From: Kappaphycus alvarezii
Lineage: Eukaryota > Rhodophyta > Florideophyceae > Gigartinales > Solieriaceae
NCBI GenBank assembly: GCA_002205965.3
Contig: NADL03000049.1
Coordinates: 434,001-498,000, forward strand
DNA length: 64,000 nucleotides
Direction: 5' to 3'
Below are positions 35,041 to 47,402 of the stretch, piece by piece. Both the position numbers and the translations under genes were made by a program. Positions within the stretch are counted from its first letter, which is position 1, and every line of letters starts with the position of its first letter. The notes below the pieces were generated by a model, which saw only the letters and a list, made by a program, of their open reading frames with translations, had not been told where the DNA came from and did no database searches.

Positions 35041-35166
35041 GACGTCCTGCCGAACTACTATCTAATGATTTAGTTGATGCGCCAGAATAAGATTAACCTG
35101 AATCCAGCTGGATGGACGGAGAAGAATTTATCCTAGCTGAAAAAAAGAAAAAAGTTAAAAAAGTTC

Positions 35167-35651
35167 TGGTGTCGTGAATCCCCGCCATAAAAATCAAATT
35201 GACTCTCCTTGATTCACTTTGATGAAATAATTTGGTGTCTAACTCTCCTCATTTAGTCCCCACACCAAATCATTTGATTCCTCTCCTCATCCTCTCTGAG
35301 GGTGCACTATTTCATACAATGATTTCTATTTGGATATTAAACTATAAAAGGACTTCAATCTGCTCTTACGGGAGCAGAGGAAGCAACGACTTGAATAAAA
35401 AGAACAAACCCAAATACCAACTTTGCAACACGCAACCATGCTCTTCCTCCCGGTACCTGGGTATGATCTCTACCCTGTCCGGTAAGTTGATTAGTGCAAG
35501 TCCCGACTGCCGACTACTCCGGGAATAATTTCCTTGAGATAACGAGCCGTGGAAAACCGAGCTTGGCGATTATCCCGGGGAGTTACTCCCCTGAAATAGC
35601 GCACGCGTGGAACAAAGAATAAAATTTTTCTTTTCTACGATTGATGCAGCA
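35167..35651 (+). repeat. copia LTR 1 (shared)
   Basis: Starts TGGTGTCGTGAATCC right after a purine-rich run (GAAAAAAAGAAAAAAG, about 35139-35154) and ends ...GATGCAGCA. It matches 40115-40591 with only a handful of differences. The sequence after it, GTTATATAACTTCAGAGC, is where a primer binding site would lie. Confidence 0.7.
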
Positions 35652-36235
35652 GTTATATAACTTCAGAGCTATAGCTAGGCCCACTACAGGAAGATATGAC
35701 TGACTCCATAGAAAGCGATATGGTGGATACTAAATTCTCTAAAATGACGCATATTCCTTTAGACGATGCATGTTTGACCCAAAACCACCTGATTGTACCG
35801 GAACTGACGATGAATGGAAAGCATACAGAACCCAACTGGATGACTACATGAATATTTGGTGCAAAATGCAACAGCAGACACCTGGGAATCTCGCTGACAT
35901 TATTTGAAGCGATTATACTAGCGATTTCTCGGAGACAAGCTTAGCAAATATTAACACTGACCAAGCATACTTAGTCAGATCTCTTCATATTGAACGCGGG
36001 GTCGAGAATAAATGCAAACAGGGGTTTCTAGAGAGAAGACTCTCATTGAATGTTGGATGATGGACACATTCCATAAACCAAATTAGGAAGCTATGGTCAA
36101 TATGACGGACAGCTGCACACTCATAAACACAAATATCGCATTAGAGGCAGCAGAAATTGCAGTTGAAGCCGTAAAAGCTGTCAGGAAGATGCCTGACAAC
36201 TTTTTGAGGAAAGAAACTGAGAGAAATCAAAGATA

Positions 36236-37258
36236 ATGGATAGGAGACTGAGCAAGCTGAACAAACATTTGAAGAAACCAGGAACTGCAGAGAGCACTGA
36301 GAATTGCAGCCATATACACGGGAAATCAGCAGGGTTCCATGGATTAATGAAAGCTTTTGGTAACCGACAAAATTACAATGGAAAATGGGAAGAAGATCTT
36401 ATTGGTGCAGTTGAGGTATATGAACTAGAAGCACAAATGAGCGATCTATCTCCTGAAGAAACACTAAAAGGCCTACCTGTGATGTTAGAAGGAGAACCAC
36501 TTTAATACTTCGGATCACATGTAAGGGGAAACGCCTACACTTACGAAGATGCAATAAACGCACTACTGTCATGGTTTACTTACGATGAGCAAAAGGCAAG
36601 ACTCTTACAAGAATGGCACGATACCCGGTTCACAGCTTGGTGTCGTATGAATCCCGATAACTCTCAATTGTCGGTATTCAGAGACATGTCTGCTAGACTA
36701 GGCAGGATCCAAAGACAATTACACCCACGATACAGGGAGGAAATATTCTTGCGCGACCAACTAATGACATCCGCCGATACTCCAGATATTAAACGGGCAT
36801 TGAATATACCACTACCAAGGACCGCGCACGAGGTAGTTGAAAGGATTGCTTCCCTTTTATCTAGCGAACCTAAGTTCGCTGTTTATTCTCGAAATGAAGA
36901 TGATGAAGCTAACTTAGCGCTCGGGCAGAGGTACAAGGGCCACGCGGAACAACGCATACACGACTACAAAGGAAGGAAGCATGGCAGATATTCAATAGGT
37001 CCAGACCGGAAGCGCTTACCAAAGGTAAAAGGTTGTTGGGTTTGTGGGGAACCACACATGGCGCGTAAGTTCCATTCCAAGCTAGAAGTGGATAAGGTTC
37101 GGCAGACACTTAAGTCAGACGGCGCGTATGTTCTCGCCGAGGATGTAGTCGGCGTTTTTATCGCAGAAGGGGGCAGTACACATAGCGATTCACTGAGAGG
37201 GGAGTCCGGCGACGACTACGACTTCGTGATGGTGTCGGAAGAGGTTTACAAACACAAC
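36236..37258 (+). pseudogene. gag: copia gag with zinc knuckle
   Basis: The frame contains EETLKGLPVMLEGEPL, a stop at 36503, then SHVRGNAYTYEDAINALLSW, YREEIFLRDQLMTSAD and a zinc knuckle region CWVCGEPHMARKFHS at about 37034-37078. The knuckle has C-x2-C-x3-H, with His where the last Cys is expected, a variant seen in copia elements. An upstream segment from 35697 (MTDSIESDM) is frame-broken. Confidence 0.6.
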
Positions 37259-37260
37259 TA

Positions 37261-39379
37261 GACTTTAGAAGTATCCCCATCAAACAAAACTTCCTGCACA
37301 GTTGCGGTAATTTAAGGGATCGCAAGGCTGAGCTTGGAAAAATTGATCCTGTATTGAAGACAGAAGAAAGTCCGTCAGAATTCAATGGTATCACCATTGG
37401 CACAGGAGCAAATCGGCGGAGTATTATGAGTTTGCGACAATATAAGGCGTATTGTCGCGAGTACATTGTTCCAGGGGAGACCTCTACAGATAACAGGTGC
37501 ATATATGGAATGGGCAGCAAACAGTACACAATAGGATCTGCAGTAATTTCCATACCTTTTCCGGAATTCGGCTTGGTGTGAGATATACAGTTACACATCA
37601 TGAAGAAGTACATCCGTACACTAATGAATGGTAAGGGTCTGAAAGATACTGTAATGTACTTGAGTGTACAGAAGGATTGTCTACACTTCAGAGGTAAGGT
37701 TCACAAGCTACACTTGAAAAAAGATTTTCTAGTATCCATGTGGTTCTCGGACCATGCTCTACACACTTATGGTGAACTGGTGAAACTGCATCGGTCATTT
37801 CGACATCCGAGCGTAACAGCACTTGGAAAACTATTGAAACGGGCAAGGCCAGACGAATATTCCGTCCATGTCGAAGATGCCATAAAGAGGCTCACGGAAA
37901 GTTGTGCTACCTATGTTGAGCTAGACCAGAAACCAAAGCGTTTCAAATTAAAGGTTGTTACAGACGAAGGACGCTTCAAAAGTTGCGTCGCTGTGGACAT
38001 CATGTATCTACGAGCGAGAAACAGACAAAGACCAGTACTTCACGTTGTTGATGATACAACTCACTTCGCATCAGCAGCTTTCCTAGAAGATATTTCATCC
38101 AGAACAGTCTGTAAGGCCCTACTACGATGCTGGCGGATGTCTTCATGGGACCACCAGACTACCTAGGAGTCGATCAAGGCTCACAATTTATATCATAAGA
38201 GTTTATTGGATCAGCGAAAGCAACCGGAATCGAATTTTTTCAAGAGCCAGTGGAGAATCCCTCCTCCATGTCCCACGTGGAAAGGCACCACTCACTTTTG
38301 AGGGAAGCCTATGAGAAACTCAGTAATGAACTACCAAATGATTTACCGGATGATCTACTATGCATGGCATGCCACTCCGTGAATTTTACTGATTACTTAG
38401 GACCGGAGGGACTCTGGCCGACCTTGTTCGTTTTTGCCGCAATACCTCGTCCCACAAGGAATGCACCCGCCCCACAGCAGACAGAGCGGCAAAGTCCATA
38501 GATAGGGCAATGTATGAGGTATCTAGGGTTCAGACTAGACGGGAGCTATCATTCGCGGCAAAATATCGCGGGCCATATGGATGGGAAAAATCTCAATTAG
38601 ACGCCTTACAGTATGGCGCCCCAGTTCGAGTCTATCGGAACAAGTCAAAGACTGGGAGGGACCATTCAATTCTGTCGTTATCGTGATACAGGGGCTAAAG
38701 AGATTCCCACAAAGTCTCCGGCTATATCCAAATTTGGACAAGGACTAGCGCTTTGTACGGCTACAATGCAACAAGGCAACTAAGCATACACAAGAAATAT
38801 CACGCAGTCTTACACTCAGAGTAAGAGTACGTTGGAACGCCCTGTATATCTCCAGCCGCCACCAGAAATTGGACTACATTCAGATTTTGTTTTACTAGCA
38901 GTGAAGCTATTATATGGGATACCAAAATCTGGACTACACTGGTTCATCACTTACAGTATCCATCATATGAACAACCCTCAAATGAAGTAAAGTGTCACCG
39001 ACCGCTGTATTTTATATCGTCGGCAAAGCAGAAAGAATGTCCCAGACATATAACAATACTGCAGGTAGATGACTCTTTTGGCGTTGGCTCCCAGAAATTT
39101 TTGGCAAACTGGGAACGATACTCTAGCAAGTTCAAAACAAAGCCGAGGAATCTCTTAAAGGTTAGATACAAGTGTACTTTTAACGTTTCTTGCATATCAC
39201 GCATCTCTGCTAGCCAGTACATGCTGACCAGTGCCGGGAAACTGAAGGATTTACCTATGTCTTCAACACAGGCGGAAGCTGTAAGCATCAGGGCAAAGAT
39301 ACAGCATTTAGTAAAAAATGGCCGCCCAGAAATATCGAGCTGTCTGCAGCTACTCATTGGCGAGATAGATAGGGTTTGA
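37261..39379 (+). pseudogene. pol: copia pol: protease, integrase, partial RT
   Basis: The protease segment reads FNGITIGTGANRRSIMSLRQ (37381-37440). The active site D-T/S-G is GTG, so the catalytic Asp is lost. The integrase (37600-38500) has the H-H zinc segment (LHRSFRHPSVTALGKLL), a first Asp in VAVDIMYL, a second in GVDQGSQF (38167-38190) and Glu in SHVERHH (38266-38286). Of the RT only the C-terminal half remains: KLLYGIPKSGLHWF near 38900 and ILQVDDSFGVGSQ near 39055-39095, where VDD takes the place of YxDD. The N-terminal RT half is missing between about 38600 and 38860. Confidence 0.7.
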
Positions 39380-39497
39380 ATCATCAAAGAAAAAGCTCAT
39401 TGGTGTTATCGAGTATTGTGTGCAGCTAAGCATTGGCGAGATACATAAGGGTTTTGAATCATCAATGAAAAAGCTCATGGGTGTTATCGATTATTGC
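39345..39497 (+). repeat. 76-bp tandem duplication in copia pol
   Basis: Unit TGCAGCTACTCATTGGCGAG... (39345-39420) is repeated with a few changes at 39421-39497. The second copy leads into RNase H. Confidence 0.8.
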
Positions 39498-39988
39498 AAA
39501 CAGACACATGACCTTGGATTGAACTACGTGAACGTAAAAGAACTACGTGAACATAAAAAAAACTACGATTGGTTCTGTTTACCGATTCCTCTATTGGTAA
39601 CGAAGGTAATTTGGCATCGCAAGCTGGTTTCATTATTTTATTGGCTGACCAAGATAGCCATGCAAATTTTCTGCACTACGGTAGCAAAAAGTACTGTAAA
39701 GTCACCAGATCTGTATTGTTGGCAGAGTTGCTTGCCCTTGTCGACGGTTATGATGTAGCATACTACGTAAGGAATACTGTATGTGAGGTGCTTGATTCTG
39801 AGCTACCTCTAGATGTCTATGTTGCCTCTCGCACGACATTTAACTGTGTAGCGAAGAATGCCCATAATCTCGAGAGAAAATTGAAGATCGACGCTTCTGT
39901 AATGAGAGAGTCTTTATTTGTCAATCATTATATTATGACTATCGACTGGATCCAAGAAAAAAACTTGGCACACGAACTTACTCGTTAA
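39498..39988 (+). pseudogene. copia RNase H (second copy)
   Basis: Nearly identical to 34546-35040, with small indels in A runs (39557 and 39957) that break the frame early and change the C-terminus from IPRKKNLAHELTR to IQEKNLAHELTR. Includes TDSSIGNEGNLASQ and VTRSVLLAELLALVDG. Confidence 0.75.
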
Positions 39989-40114
39989 GACGTCCTGCCG
40001 AACTACTATCTAATGATTTAGTTGATGCGCCAGAATAAGATTAACCTGAATCCAGCTGGATGGACGGAGAAGAATTTATCCTAGCTGAAAAAAAGAAAAA
40101 AGTTAAAAAAGTTC

Positions 40115-40591
40115 TGGTGTCGTGAATCCCCGCCATAAAAATCAAATTGACTCTCCTTGATTCACTTTGATGAAATAATTTGGTGTCTAACTCTCCTCAT
40201 TTAGTCCCCACACCAAATCATTTGATTCCTCTCCTCATCCTCTCTGAGGGTGCACTATTTCATACAATGATTTCTATTTGGATATTAAACTATAAAAGGA
40301 CTTCAATCTGCTCTTACGGGAGCAGAGGAAGCAACGACTTGAATAAAAAGAACAAACCCAAATACCAACTTTGCAACAAGCAACCATGCTCTTCCTCCCG
40401 GTACCTGGGTATGATCTCTACCCTGTCCGGTAAGTTGATTAGTGCAAGTCCCCGACTGCCGACTACTCCGGGAATAATTTCCTTGAGATAACGAGCCGTG
40501 GAAAACCGAGCTTGGCGATTACCCCGGAGAATTACTCCCCTGAAATAGCGCACGCGTGGAACCAAGAATTTCTTCTACGATTGGTGCAGCA
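40115..40591 (+). repeat. copia LTR 2
   Basis: Partner of 35167-35651: TGGTGTCG ... GGTGCAGCA. Its close similarity to LTR 1 indicates a recent duplication or insertion. Beyond 40591 the two flanks differ. Confidence 0.7.
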
Positions 40592-43484
40592 ATTCTATCA
40601 CGCAGAAAAACTCTGGCACCACCCATTCTTCGAAGCACTCCCCTGTCTTTACGATACTGTTCCTCCAAGTCCCTTTCACCGATTTATGTCCATCAATCTC
40701 CACCAGGTGATGAGTAATGAGCTCCGTCAGCCTTTTTCTGGTTTGAAGACAGAGTTTATCCTCTACATCGGATGGGCCGGAGGGAAATAAAAGGGAGAAG
40801 GTTATAGTGCGAGAAGGGGTAGTACGTGCATGACTGCTGAGGGGGCGTGTAAATTATCAATTTCTTTGTTGTTCCAGGGACGAAGATACATTTTAGGCGG
40901 GGTCCGATGGGTTTGAATAGCCCCAAAAGGTTCATATTTTCAGACTTTTTGAATTGAAGACGTAGGCGGGAATCGGTCTTAAAGTAGGATGATCTCAGGC
41001 GAAAATTACTTGTATAAATATTGATTATGAAAAAATATATTTAGGGGCGAAGAAGATCAAATAAACCGAGAAAACTAAGCGATTTACTTTCAAAGGAGAT
41101 GGAAATCGCACATCAAAAGAGAAACGAGAAAAGGAAAAGAATATGAAGTAATGTAAATTTAATCGAGTATAAGAAAAATAATTTGGAGGGAGTATCAAGG
41201 GAAAAGAAAGTGAAGGGAGAAACGTCGCGGGAGGGATTTTCTGAGCTTAAAGAGAATACCTTCAGTTTCTCGCTAAACAGAGTCATTAACAAGTACATGG
41301 ATCCATTCGCACACTTTGCTAGCGGCCTGTGACTTTCTACATTCCCTGCAATGTGCTCGCTTTCTCACAGTGCTTCCTAGCTTCTAGATTTCCGTTACAT
41401 TGGTTCGCGCACTAACGTGTATCCGTATATCACTGGTATGCTTTAACCTATTTACTTTCGACTCATTGCAAACACTTTTTAACGGTCTTCTTTCTATAAA
41501 CAATGTTCAAGCACTCTCCGCAAAATGTTCGATTTGAACTTAAAACGGAGCTAGACATAATTATCAAATAACGAGTCAGGGAACTTTTTTAAGGTGCATT
41601 CCACAGAATACTCTTGTTCTCTTATTGTGACCTTTATCATTCTGAACTACTTCATATCTTTTCATTTTATAAGCTCTAATCCGGAGGTAACTCGAAGTTC
41701 TATGTGCCAGTCATTGTGCATCTTCTTGGTGCCTCTATGTTTAATGGAGCCCCCATGTCGCCACAGTGCCCCTCACACATTTTGGTTGATTTAATATTAG
41801 ATCCATAAGAAGGGGACTAATTTCAATAAAAGAATGAAACCCATGACGGTAGCTCCCATAACATGAAAGGAGGGAGAAGTGAATCCAGAGATTTAAATTA
41901 TTCTTCAAGTCTACGGCAAGCATTCCGAATTCTGGGTTACTTCCATTCGCCTGGACAGGCTGCCTGATACCACGAAAGACTGTGACTGCACCTGAACAGA
42001 TCACAATCCCCACTTCAAATGGTTTTAGATACTTTCAAACCTTCAAAGAGACTCTCTCAAACAGGCAGCAGCGCGTCAGTTGGCGAAAAGCTTCACTCAA
42101 AGCCAAAAATGATGCCTATTCTGAAACTGATTTAACGAGGTGTGGGTTAGCTTGGTTGCTTTATCACAGCCTCATAGGAGCAATGTAAAACTTTCAAAAG
42201 GCCAATCAGGTATCAATCCTTTGGATTTCTAGGACACTAAAGACATATCACCGTACATTGTGGTCTCACGTATTTCTTTTTGTTTTTTTGATCTTGTCGA
42301 ACTGAAAGAACTTAAACTAAAATCCTGCGAAATCAGTACTGTTTCAAAGCAGTATAATTTTCGGTTCAAACCCGCAGTTTTTACTGTATTTGTTTTCAAC
42401 CACGTAATCAAGTAGTGAACAGAGGGTTATTTTGATGTATCTATCTAAATACTGTAAATAATTAAGGATCAAGGAAACCATAATACTTGTGAAAGAGGAA
42501 ATTTTGTGCAGTTCTATATTTGGAAACCAGGGTCGTTTCCAAAAATGTGAGGGGAATGCTATAATCTGATATTTGGAAGACAGGGTCATTTTCTAAAATT
42601 TAATGTGAATTTTTGGACTTTGAATTCTTAGCAGAGTCACCAAGAAGTGTTTTATACTACGATTAGATCAAAAAAGCAAAACAAATACATGCGAAAGTAC
42701 TTTAATTTTTTCCTGTAAGATTTACGACAAGATTGCATATGTCGGTTCAATTGCAACAGGTTAAATTTAAGGAGTATTCCGTTTTTCGGGAGTGAGTCAC
42801 GGTCCTAATAAGCTATAAATTTTTGCGTTATTCAAATGGTGCAGTTTACAGCAAGGCTTTTACATTGCTTTCTTGAATTTCCTGATTTTAGCAATTAATG
42901 GAGGCCTAGCTAGGCAGGGCAGTAAAACATAAATTTTGGGCCATAATCGGACATTTTCATGGTAAACGCTCCGGCCCTTTTGAGCGCCCCGAGGCTTGCA
43001 TATGGGGGTCCACTGACACCTCATTAGTATCTTCTAAAAGAGAAGCCAACTAAACATGGCTTCATAGACAAGATCAGCTTAGATGCAAGAGTGCGTTACG
43101 TATTTGAGGCACAATTAATGTGAAACTGGGTACGTTCTTTTACGCGCAGAATTTTTTTCCTTTTCTTCTCTATATCTTTTCCTGTTTCTTCTACGCGACG
43201 AGATTCCCGTTTGCCCATGCTGTTTTTTTTCCTTGTCTCGCTTCTGTACTATCAACATCTTCTTTACCAGTAGTTCTTTTAAGTATTTCAGGGCTACTTT
43301 GATAATCATTGACCTGAAATATCTTTATTCATAATTAAGATTCTTTCACGTGGTTTTAGCCATAAAATAAAAGCGGTTTCCACTATTGTCCACGGCAAAT
43401 CCATTTTTTGTCTTTCTTGATTCAGAAATACTTTCAATCTGAGTCTTCTGTTTCTGCTTGAGCCCTATAGAGCCCTGCATTAAT
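40592..43484. other. Intergenic, mostly AT-rich
   Basis: No gene is supported. A frame near 40512-40790 (RLVQQFYHAEKLWHHPFFEA) crosses the LTR end and looks protein-like but is unidentified. A degenerate coding-like stretch at 41690-41810 reads FNGAPMSPQCPSHILVDLIL before stops. A 33-bp imperfect direct repeat lies at 42516-42548 and 42569-42601 (ATATTTGGAA-x-x-CAGGGTC). Confidence 0.35.
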
Positions 43485-43985
43485 TTATATGCGGCCCTTT
43501 AATAAACACTCGAAGTTTTATGCATCCTTTAACTCCACCTTGCACCTACTTTGCGCTTCCCGCCGCATTAAAAAATCTTGCAATCCTCGTGCTTTTACTA
43601 ACTCATGGATACTCCCCTCTGGCCTAACTGGCGGCATTGAGGACTACTTCCGTCATCAAACAAGAAAATCCCCGACGAAGCTCTTCGGTTGGCATTTAGT
43701 AAAGATAGAAGCACAAAAGCTGGAGGAAATGGAATTAGAAACGGGAAATGGTAAGTCTGTGTAGTGCTTCGAGGATTGGGTGGCCCTTGATAACTTCTAT
43801 AGGGCAGCAAGAGGATTAAGGGGTTCGGAAGAGTCCTAAGATGAAGAAAGGGGGGTCGAGGAGTCCGGTTATAAAGGGGGAGAGGTCGAAGCGGGTCATA
43901 TGGGAGGGAAAGAAACGCTTTGGCTGAATCTTGTGGTCCTATCCATGGATCTGGTTGGAGTTGCATTTAGTGAGATGTATTCATT
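43485..43985 (+). repeat. Acidic-protein repeat family R4, fragment A1
   Basis: The frame from 43489 reads GGIEDYFRHQTRKSPTKLF, like DREDYLRRQTRK in the 56.5-kb copy. It continues FEDWVALDNFYRAARGL (like FEEWVAPGLVYEV) and GKETLWLNLVVLSMDLVGV (like MESVVLVGPGLESMDQVV). It stops being alignable after about 43985. The frame is broken at 43764. Confidence 0.5.
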
Positions 43986-45749
43986 GCAAGTAGGGACAGG
44001 AAATCATGTAACGTTTACGAGTACTTGTGCGTACTACATAGTTAATAATAATATCTTAAGGAAAGTGCTAGGTTATGATGCATAATATGAAATTTTTGAC
44101 GACTGTATTTGCTTAGTTTCCGCTGAATGTCATTTCTATAATTATTTGCTTCCACGTGAACTATTTTCCTGTATTTATGGTGCTTTGCGTAATATTATTG
44201 AATTTTTGCGGACAAAGTCTACAAAAGTTGTAAAATGCTTCTTTGAGAGACAAGAGGCGAGTTGGGAGTCAATTTTGAACCAAAACCTTTGATCAGCTCC
44301 CTATCGTCTAAGTAAGGTGTAATAAAATGCCCTTTTAGAGTTTATGACTATAGTAGTGACTTTTCCTTATCTGTCCCTCCTTTTTCTTGCCCGGAAACGT
44401 TGACTGTATCACTTTAGTCACACAAAATGATTCTCATGTTTAGTTTTCGGTGATTCCTTTTTCATTTGACGTCATTTTTACCGTGTAATAATCCCTATGA
44501 AATCTAAATCATACTGCAGAACTCCGTTCAAATTAAAAATGTCAGGTATACGCAAAAGCCATGTATATCTTTCCTTGGAAAGACATGACTTAATAAATAA
44601 CAATCAGAAAGGGTAACGTTTGGGGTGGTATAATTTTGAAAGAAACGTTGGTTATTGTTCGGGTTCTTTGCGTGCATTGTGGTGTCTAATGGTGGAATTC
44701 CACAAGGAACGACCATACTTTCCTTTAAAATATGGGATTGAGTCTGTTCATGAGGCATGTAGCGTTTGCCGTCACAGACGCTGCGGCTTGCGTTCGCATT
44801 AGTAAGGAACGAACGTTTCAGAACAAATTCATCCCTCTAAAAGCTATATTTCGAGCAAATTCCGTAGCCACAGCTTAAACACAAAGTCTGTACCAGTTCA
44901 TTTTAATGATTCAAAATATTAACAAAAAAATTTAGCTAAGATTTCGTTTATTTCACTTTGCATAAACCGTTTAGTTATTCAATGTATTTCTTACAACTCC
45001 TATCGCCAATTTTCTTGGAATCGAAACGTATCAAGTTAAATGCATTTGCTCCTACTGAATCAGATTATACAGTACATAAAATACTTCGTACAAGAGCTTC
45101 AGTTTATATCTCTGAGTTTCTCCTCACATTCGAAAGGGATGAAAGTACACGAAATTCCATATTTTTTCTGCCCATGTAGCGATCCACTACCCCTTGCTGA
45201 TACGAAACTGGCCGCTTTTGCAAATTATTTTTTCCCTCATCCTGAGATAAATCCATGATCTCTTATTCTTTAAGCCAATCTTCATCGTTTTTCTTTTAAA
45301 AAATAAATGCCCTGAAAGTTCTTTTATTTACGAATATAAATTCAATGCTTGAATCCATTTTTCATTTTCTGTTTTAATATTTGGTCCTCAGTTTCCCAAA
45401 AAACACTTTCGAGTCGTTACCCGCCTATTCCTCCAAATGCGATTCAGATATTTTATCGTGCAGATTTTTCTATTTTGCCCCCAAAGCCCGAAAATTCAAA
45501 GCTGCAACATATGCTCGAATTTTTGTTTCAACCAAGGCAGTGAAATTTATCGAAAACATTCCCCTATTTAATATGCGATAGAAACGTCATTGATGCAAGG
45601 CACTTACCATTAACCACTCCATCGGCTAACCCTCTTTTTCGTTAACGTGACTAACCTCCGGCCGTCCCTCATCCTCGCAAAATCGGTTAGAGCCTGCCTT
45701 CCCATCAACTGCAATCATTGGCTTTAATGTCCAATGATCCACCTGGATA
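43986..45749. other. Intergenic
   Basis: Separates two R4 fragments. AT-rich with only short frames and no recognised product. It may be an insertion into, or simple spacing between, two R4 copies. Confidence 0.35.
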
Positions 45750-46365
45750 AGAGAACTAGGGCATATGGATAGAGCAGGAATGCATTCAGGAATGGATCCG
45801 CCGCCGATTTGCGGAAGAGGCTGAGGCGGATATAGAGGGATTTGAAGGTGGGTAGAACTGGGTGGGCCCATGAGATCCACTGGTGTTCAACCGTGGGGGA
45901 GTTTCTGTGGAGAACAGAGAGTATAGCGAGGCTGTAATCATTAATATCGGACTTTCCTGTTGATGGAGTGAATGTTGAGGGTCTGTAGGATGGTTTGTAG
46001 AAGCTTAATATGCCCGAGAATGCCATCTATTGTTCTGGGCTCTTCAACAGAACTTTAGGGACTATATTGAGGGTATGGATATTTTGGAGGTATTGCTTGG
46101 CTCTGATCTCGAATATGAAGATTTTGAGATTAAATCTGCATATTTATCATGACAGTATCTACTATTCGCCATTATCGTCCACAACATTCCTTTTCATTCA
46201 TTTCGTGGTATTTCGCATGCTTGTTTGAGACTTTATGGCTAGGTATAAATTCTACGTAAGATGAGTAAACTGCTTTCTCGAGTAGAGGGCAAGAAAATTG
46301 GGAGACAACTTCAAGTGCACACCCAAGCAGTTCAGAAGTGAAAATCAACTTCTGTACTAAGAAGA
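45750..46365 (+). repeat. Acidic-protein repeat family R4, fragment A2
   Basis: The plus strand reads EWIRRRFAEEAEADIEGFEG (like EFVRRLFIEDEAEEV) and, after breaks, YIEGMDILEVLLGSDLEYED (like LDSMDILEELFGSDLENGK). Downstream GKKIGRQLQVHTQAVQK is parallel to VKQVGRQLQAQSQIVRK at 56.7 kb. Confidence 0.5.
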
Positions 46366-46759
46366 ATTTATTTTGCGTTAGTCCTGAGCATTGGTAGTAG
46401 ACCCTGGGATAACTGGTCCTGAGAATACGATCCCCGGGCAAACTATCCCTGTCAACAGTAATAGCCTCTCTGTGGACTCGCCATCCAAGTACTTCCCCGA
46501 TATGCTTATAAATAACCATGAACGTGGCCAATGCGAGAGGGGCAATGACAAACTCAGGATATAGCTTAGCGGTAGCATTCAGCGTTTCCGCTAGGTAAGA
46601 TCTGCCGAAAGTGACGCTTCGTAGGCATAAGAGGAGTTATTGTAACATATTTCAGCAACCTTAAGGCTCTTAACGGAGTTGAGTTCAGAAAATGATACGC
46701 ATCAGTTGAAAACCTTACTGCATCAATATCGGGGGTGCAGGAACCGACTGTGTTGCTAG

Positions 46760-46895
46760 CTAAGTGTTAACCGGGTGGTCCACGTCGGCCACGTGCACAG
46801 GTGTATGGGACACAATAGCTTTCGCCAGAGACGACCAGATCGCATAACTAATGCGTCGGTTTATTCTCGTTTAACAATTGCTGCAAATTCTGGCG
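46760..46895 (-). repeat. Dispersed coding repeat R1, copy 4
   Basis: The minus strand reads RINRRISYAIWSSLAKAIVS then HTPVHVADVDHPVNT and a stop at 46760, matching the R1 C-terminus at 8159-8270 down to the stop position. Confidence 0.55.
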
Positions 46896-47042
46896 CTGAT
46901 GCATTCCTGCACTGTAGGACCAAGGTCGTGTCAGACCTTGCAAATCATCTCTTACAGAAAACCGTGCTTCCGCATCAATTCTCGTTCCTATTCAGGTAGA
47001 TAAAGGCACTAGGGATAACTTGGATAGACTTTGTTCCTCCAA

Positions 47043-47100
47043 AGGAACGCCGCAGCAGCCGTCAAGCCCAATGGTCTGCTTGATGGCTGGCCTGAAGGTA
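47043..47100 (+). repeat. Dispersed coding repeat R2, short copy
   Basis: GCCGCAGCAGCCGTCAAGCC...GCTTGATGGCTGG reads NAAAAVKPNGLLDGW, a degenerate match to HAAAAIKYNAACLLAG at 8890-8935. Confidence 0.4.
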
Positions 47101-47119
47101 GCTTTTTAGGAGCCCTGTT

Positions 47120-47229
47120 CCTTCCCCATTACTGTGTCGGTATACCCTTTTGAGTCGATTGTGGTTTCTGAAAACCATGGGATAGGTCGGATATATCTTC
47201 CAAGAGTAAAACACCCAAACCTTTCCCCT
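47120..47229 (+). repeat. R3 dispersed repeat, copy 1
   Basis: Begins CCTTCCCCATTACTGTGTCGG and ends GAGTAAAACACCCAAACCTTTCCCC. The middle contains GTCGATTGTGGTT and ATGGGATAGGTCGGATATATC. About 110 bp, also found at 54291, 55373 and 58076 (+) and 47530 (-). Confidence 0.7.
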
Positions 47230-47402
47230 TTGTTCCTCCCCTCCTTTTGCTATTCGCCGTCAGCATTTCCCAGGCTTTCGTCAACCACGCAACATTGCGG
47301 GGCGTTAAGTCAAACTTGAGGGCTGCACCATCGCGGCAGCGCAGTGTTGCTACGTGTGTACTACTCTGGTCTTTGCTCTACTCGCAATTTAAAGCTATTC
47401 AT

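Larger units (their letters stand above)
34546..40591 (+). mobile_element. Ty1/copia retrotransposon in tandem with a truncated copy, sharing one LTR
   Basis: Order on the plus strand: RNase H end (34546-35040), LTR (35167-35651), gag, protease, integrase, partial RT, RNase H end (39498-39988), LTR (40115-40591). Integrase before RT is the copia order. The block RNase H + LTR is present twice with very few differences: 34546-35651 and 39498-40591. So the first LTR serves as 3' LTR of a 5'-truncated upstream element and 5' LTR of the next. Such arrays arise by recombination between LTRs of related elements or by unequal exchange. Stops and a missing RT N-terminal half make the internal region defective. 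Confidence 0.8.

Noticed and set aside
43120..43302. Hydrophobic 60-codon frame that could be a membrane peptide
   Set aside because: It comes from a T-rich stretch in AT-rich DNA; no other support.
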